From contig OY728136.1 in NCBI GenBank assembly GCA_963277665.1, forward strand, positions 802,801,123-802,865,122: a stretch of 64,000 nt of DNA, read 5' to 3'. This document shows, piece by piece, positions 60,531 to 64,000 of the stretch (position 1 is the first letter of the stretch; each line of letters opens with the position of its first letter). Both the position numbers and the translations under genes were made by a program. Source of the DNA: Viscum album. Its lineage: Eukaryota; Streptophyta; Magnoliopsida; Santalales; Viscaceae. The notes beneath the pieces were generated by a model, which was not told where the DNA came from, did no database searches, and was given only the letters and a program-made list of their open reading frames with translations.

Positions 60531-61863
60531 CAATAAATGGAGTGAATTATTGACTATTTAATTGATTCAGTAGAGGGTATAATATCTTGTAAAACACTTG
60601 ATTAGGGAAATGATAACCATTAAAAAGATCTAGATGTGGAGATAATTATGTTGGGATAAATGGATGATTGATATGGATAATGTAAATTGGATGTTATTGA
60701 CTACCTAGGTGATCATAAATGTTTTTTTTAAAAACTAGTTTATACTATCTTTGATGGAGTTTAAAATATCTTTGTATTTATATAATATATCCAATCATCT
60801 TTTTTTTACTTATAGAATAAGAAAGCATGAATTTTTTTAATAATTTTTTGGGGAATTTTTTTTACTACCATGTTTCAAGGAAATATATAATGAAGGTTTA
60901 AACACATTTGGTATGTGATGAATATGATATAATTCATGTTTTTTGGGGGATAAAATATAAATTAATTTTGGAAATCTTGGAACCTTATTTATAACAGTTT
61001 GGGTTTTACTCCAATTGAAGGGTCATAATGTTAACCATTTATGAAATTGTTTATGTTAATCTTTTTAAGAGGTTTTAGAGATTAATATAATAATTCAACA
61101 TATTATTATTTATACATATTGGATATCACGTTCTATACATTTTTTAATATTAATATATTTACATTTAAGGAATTACTTATAATTCTTCTATGGATCATAC
61201 AACCCCTTAAAAGTTAATTTTTTTTATTTGGGCATAAAAAATAAATTTTTGGATACCCATTTATTATTATAAGTGATAAATTATAAAGTTAAAGAAGCAT
61301 ATAAAAGGATGAAAATATTATTATTATTAAATATATAACATATAAGTATATTTACTTATATTTATAGATATTAAAATAATTACTCAACACTACAAAAATG
61401 TTATTGGGATAAAAATGTTTTCTTGTTATCATTATTTTTTATGAAATCAATGATATTTTTTCACAACTCTTTGGTTTTTTTTCATTATATTAATTAACAT
61501 TAATCTTTATATGTTCTCATCACTATCCATTAGTACTTGGGTGTAATTTTTCTATTTTATTTCCATGATTGAACTTCCCACCTATGTTATCCTATTTTTA
61601 AACCTTATATATATATATATTATTTCATGTGACCATTGTACATCCCTTTCCCTCATATGAAGAGGATGATTCATTATCACATTTTAGGAAATAGGGTTTT
61701 CAATAATGGTATTTTAAAAAATAAAACATTTGATCGCAAATATAAAATTTACATTGTGAGGATACAATATACACATGGTGGGGAAAATGTAAGACATTGG
61801 GATTTTAAAATAATAACATTGTTTATAGTGTATACGACTAAAAACACAGAGTTTAGTAGAAAA
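60531..61863 (+). other. Interior downstream of gag remnant, no pol recognised
   Basis: Very AT-rich. No reverse transcriptase, integrase or protease motif was recognised on either strand. The + strand open stretch from 61636 crosses the LTR start and is spurious. The tract just before 61864 (ttagtagaaaa) is a weak polypurine tract candidate. Confidence 0.45.
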
Positions 61864-64000
61864 TATAACACCTTGAAACCTTATGATATATTAATATTTT
61901 ATATAAATTAAATATCTTTAATATATATCATTATATGAAAAACCATTCTTATTTTTCATTACACACAACACTAAGTTTATATTTCATTACACACAACACT
62001 GATTTTAGCTTGCATTACAACAATCGAGTTCAAATGAAATTTGATATTTATTAAAATATTAGTATTTAATATGATAGATATAACGTGAACATTGGAATAG
62101 GTCAAAATTAATAAAAATAAACAAACTATAAAACTTTTGGTCACCCATTGATTATAAATAAAATAATAATAATTTAATAGAATTTTTTTTTTGAAAAATA
62201 ATATTTTTTTTCAAAAGGACGGATTAGTCGTGTTATGCGCACATACATTAAAATTAATTTTAAAACTACTAAAGAAATATATAAATAAATAAAAATAAAT
62301 TTTTAAATCACCATATCAGATTTATCTTAGGTTTATTTTTTTCTAATTTTAATAATATTTTAATTTTTTGATTAATATTGATAAATATTGAATTTTAAAT
62401 TAAAAGTGCATTTTTTTAAAAAATATTTATAAAGTTAAATTATATTTTTAATTAGTATTAAAGTATTATTAGGTAAAATTATAAATAATTAACACAAGTT
62501 ATTTCATTTTAATTATTTTTATATGGAGTTTTTATACAAAAAAATGTATAATTTTGAACATTTTCTTTTGATAAAACCACTTCCTCATCATGTGTGAGAG
62601 ATTTATTTGAAATAAAAATTTTCCACTTTTTTTAATTGAATTTGGAAAAGGGATTAAATATTATTTATCATAATAATTTATTTTTTATATGTAGGTAAAA
62701 TTATTTTTTTTTCATAACAATTATTAATGATTATAAAAAATGATTACCGTGGTTAAGGTTAAAAGTTTTATTTTTTCACGTTGTATGCACTTGTGTTAAA
62801 AATAATTCTCAAAACACTTAGAAATTTTACAGTAAAATTTTGATTTCATATGTATAATTACTAGGTAAAAATTATCTAATAAAACTAATTCTACTTTATG
62901 CATAATAATTTATTTATGTAGGTGAATAAACTAATTACTATGGTGTAAACAAAAGTGGTAAAAGAGATTAAACATGAAGGATATAGAATAAAATATTTAT
63001 AAAATATTTTATTTTATGTGATATAGTTTTTTAATGAAAATATCATCCCATAACTCCAATATTTATCAATTTTGGAGCCATATGTGGTGAGAGTGACCAC
63101 CCATTATTGAATACTTTTTGGTATTTACAAAAATACCACTCCAACCAATTTATAAAATAGAAATCACTACCCTCACTTCCTCATAACTTATGAAATATTT
63201 GGATCACCCAAAACCTATAGAAGTTACATCACAAATTACCTCCCCTTATCCTATAAGAATTATTTTTGAATAAATCCATCTATGGAAGTATTTGATGGAA
63301 ACCTAAGGGTGTTTCATGAAGGGGATGTAATGTTATTCAATGGGTGTTTTCATTTTATTTCTTCCTCAACCTCCATTAATTCCTAATAAACTACGCTGAT
63401 ATAAAAATATATTTATATACCATATAATTATGTATTTTAATTATAATCTAATAACCATAAACCATTCCCACATTAATAAAATGGGTTAGAAAATCATCAT
63501 TCGTGTGACCATCGGACTACCACATCCTGAACCAATGTTATTCATTTATTGATTATAAACTCTCCTGATTGGGCATAATGATCAATATAAATTATATATG
63601 TGATAATTTTTACATAATTATAATTTTTTATTGATCATATTTTATACAAAATTTTAGTTTACATTCCATATAATATGTAATAATGTCCCTTGGGTGTACA
63701 ATCTACTACTGCATCATGAACCAATGTGTTTCATCTTTCATTAACTCTCTACATGGACAGTGATAAATAAAATTTTAATGATTATATGTGATATTCATGA
63801 AATAATTATTATATTAATGATATATTTATCATTTTATAAATATAATATAAATTTTATTTTCATTATTACCTTATAACTGAAAAGAAGATGATAACACAGT
63901 TCATGTACATGTGCACTTCCACTACCAGGAAGCAATGTAACTCTCCTTCAATAGCCTCACCACTAGGATGATATATATAAGTATATTTAAAGAAATAATA
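61864..64000 (+). repeat. Right LTR of the gag-only element (truncated by window)
   Basis: Starts tataacacctt. Collinear with the left LTR to the window end, with subrepeat motifs at about 63499, 63689 and 63901. Roughly 2.1 kb of an expected 3.8 kb is present. Confidence 0.72.

Larger units (their letters stand above)
55663..64000 (+). mobile_element. Gypsy-type element with two long LTRs and only gag (TR-GAG-like), runs off window
   Basis: Left LTR is 55663-59457. The right LTR starts at 61864 and is cut by the window end. The two align in direct orientation along 2.1 kb with constant offset (about 6200): cattacacacaacactgatt blocks, attaccactgttaaggttaa versus gattaccgtggttaaggtta, and the subrepeat motifs. 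The interior (59458-61863, about 2.4 kb) has a gag remnant and no protease, reverse transcriptase or integrase. The LTRs are homologous to the solo LTR at 22697. Divergence between the two LTRs is obviously high, so the insertion is old. Confidence 0.75.

Noticed and set aside
61388..61402. cactacaaaaatg as a CACTA or MITE terminus
   Set aside because: No matching inverted terminus, subterminal repeats or target duplication was found nearby; a CACTAC hexamer plus A-run is expected by chance in such DNA.

Overview
The window is plant nuclear DNA. It is very AT-rich, carries GT/AG-bounded exon fragments, and consists almost entirely of nested, decayed plant transposable elements: CACTA, L1-type LINE, Athila-type and other gypsy elements, and Copia. 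I found no intact host gene, tRNA, rRNA or CRISPR. A large-genome angiosperm is likely; the species cannot be told from the sequence. Nearly every coding tract is broken by stops and frameshifts, so most entries are pseudogenes recognised by short protein motifs.

Layout, left to right. (1) 1-6715: right-hand part of a + strand CACTA (En/Spm) element whose left end lies outside the window. It carries Transposase_24-like gene remnants (1-1155, and a second tail at about 5045-5170), two exons captured from a MINDY-type deubiquitinase gene (1515-1801), a decayed L1-type LINE (about 2040-4355), two G-run minisatellites (4362-4660, 5508-6345), and the subterminal repeats and TAGTG terminus (6405-6715). 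(2) 6716-28569: two head-to-tail Athila-like gypsy elements on the minus strand sharing a central LTR (13127-14941). Copy A is cut on its left by the CACTA element. The right LTR of copy B (22561-28569) is split by a 4185-bp solo LTR (22697-26881) with a perfect 5-bp target duplication. (3) 28570-30343: the 3' part of another LTR, which looks like the host sequence into which the Athila array inserted. (4) 30344-40066: non-coding, probably LTR-derived sequence with a 14-bp minisatellite and diverged repeats. (5) 40067-54665: a direct-repeat pair about 14 kb apart, enclosing a plus-strand pseudogene resembling the plant mobile domain (PMD) and a minus-strand Copia element (44343-54049). A small CACTA-like element (45843-46704) sits inside the Copia polypurine tract. 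(6) 55663-64000: a plus-strand gypsy element with two long LTRs (the right one runs off the window) and an interior of only about 2.4 kb holding a gag remnant. Its LTRs belong to the same family as the 4185-bp solo LTR.

Inferred order of events: the LTR at 28570-30343 came first; the Athila array inserted into it; the CACTA element and the solo LTR's parent element then inserted into the Athila array. Separately, Copia inserted near the PMD locus and the small CACTA-like element inserted into Copia. The most notable object is the MINDY exon pair: its splice junctions are clean and its frame is open, but the residue aligned to the catalytic histidine is aspartate.
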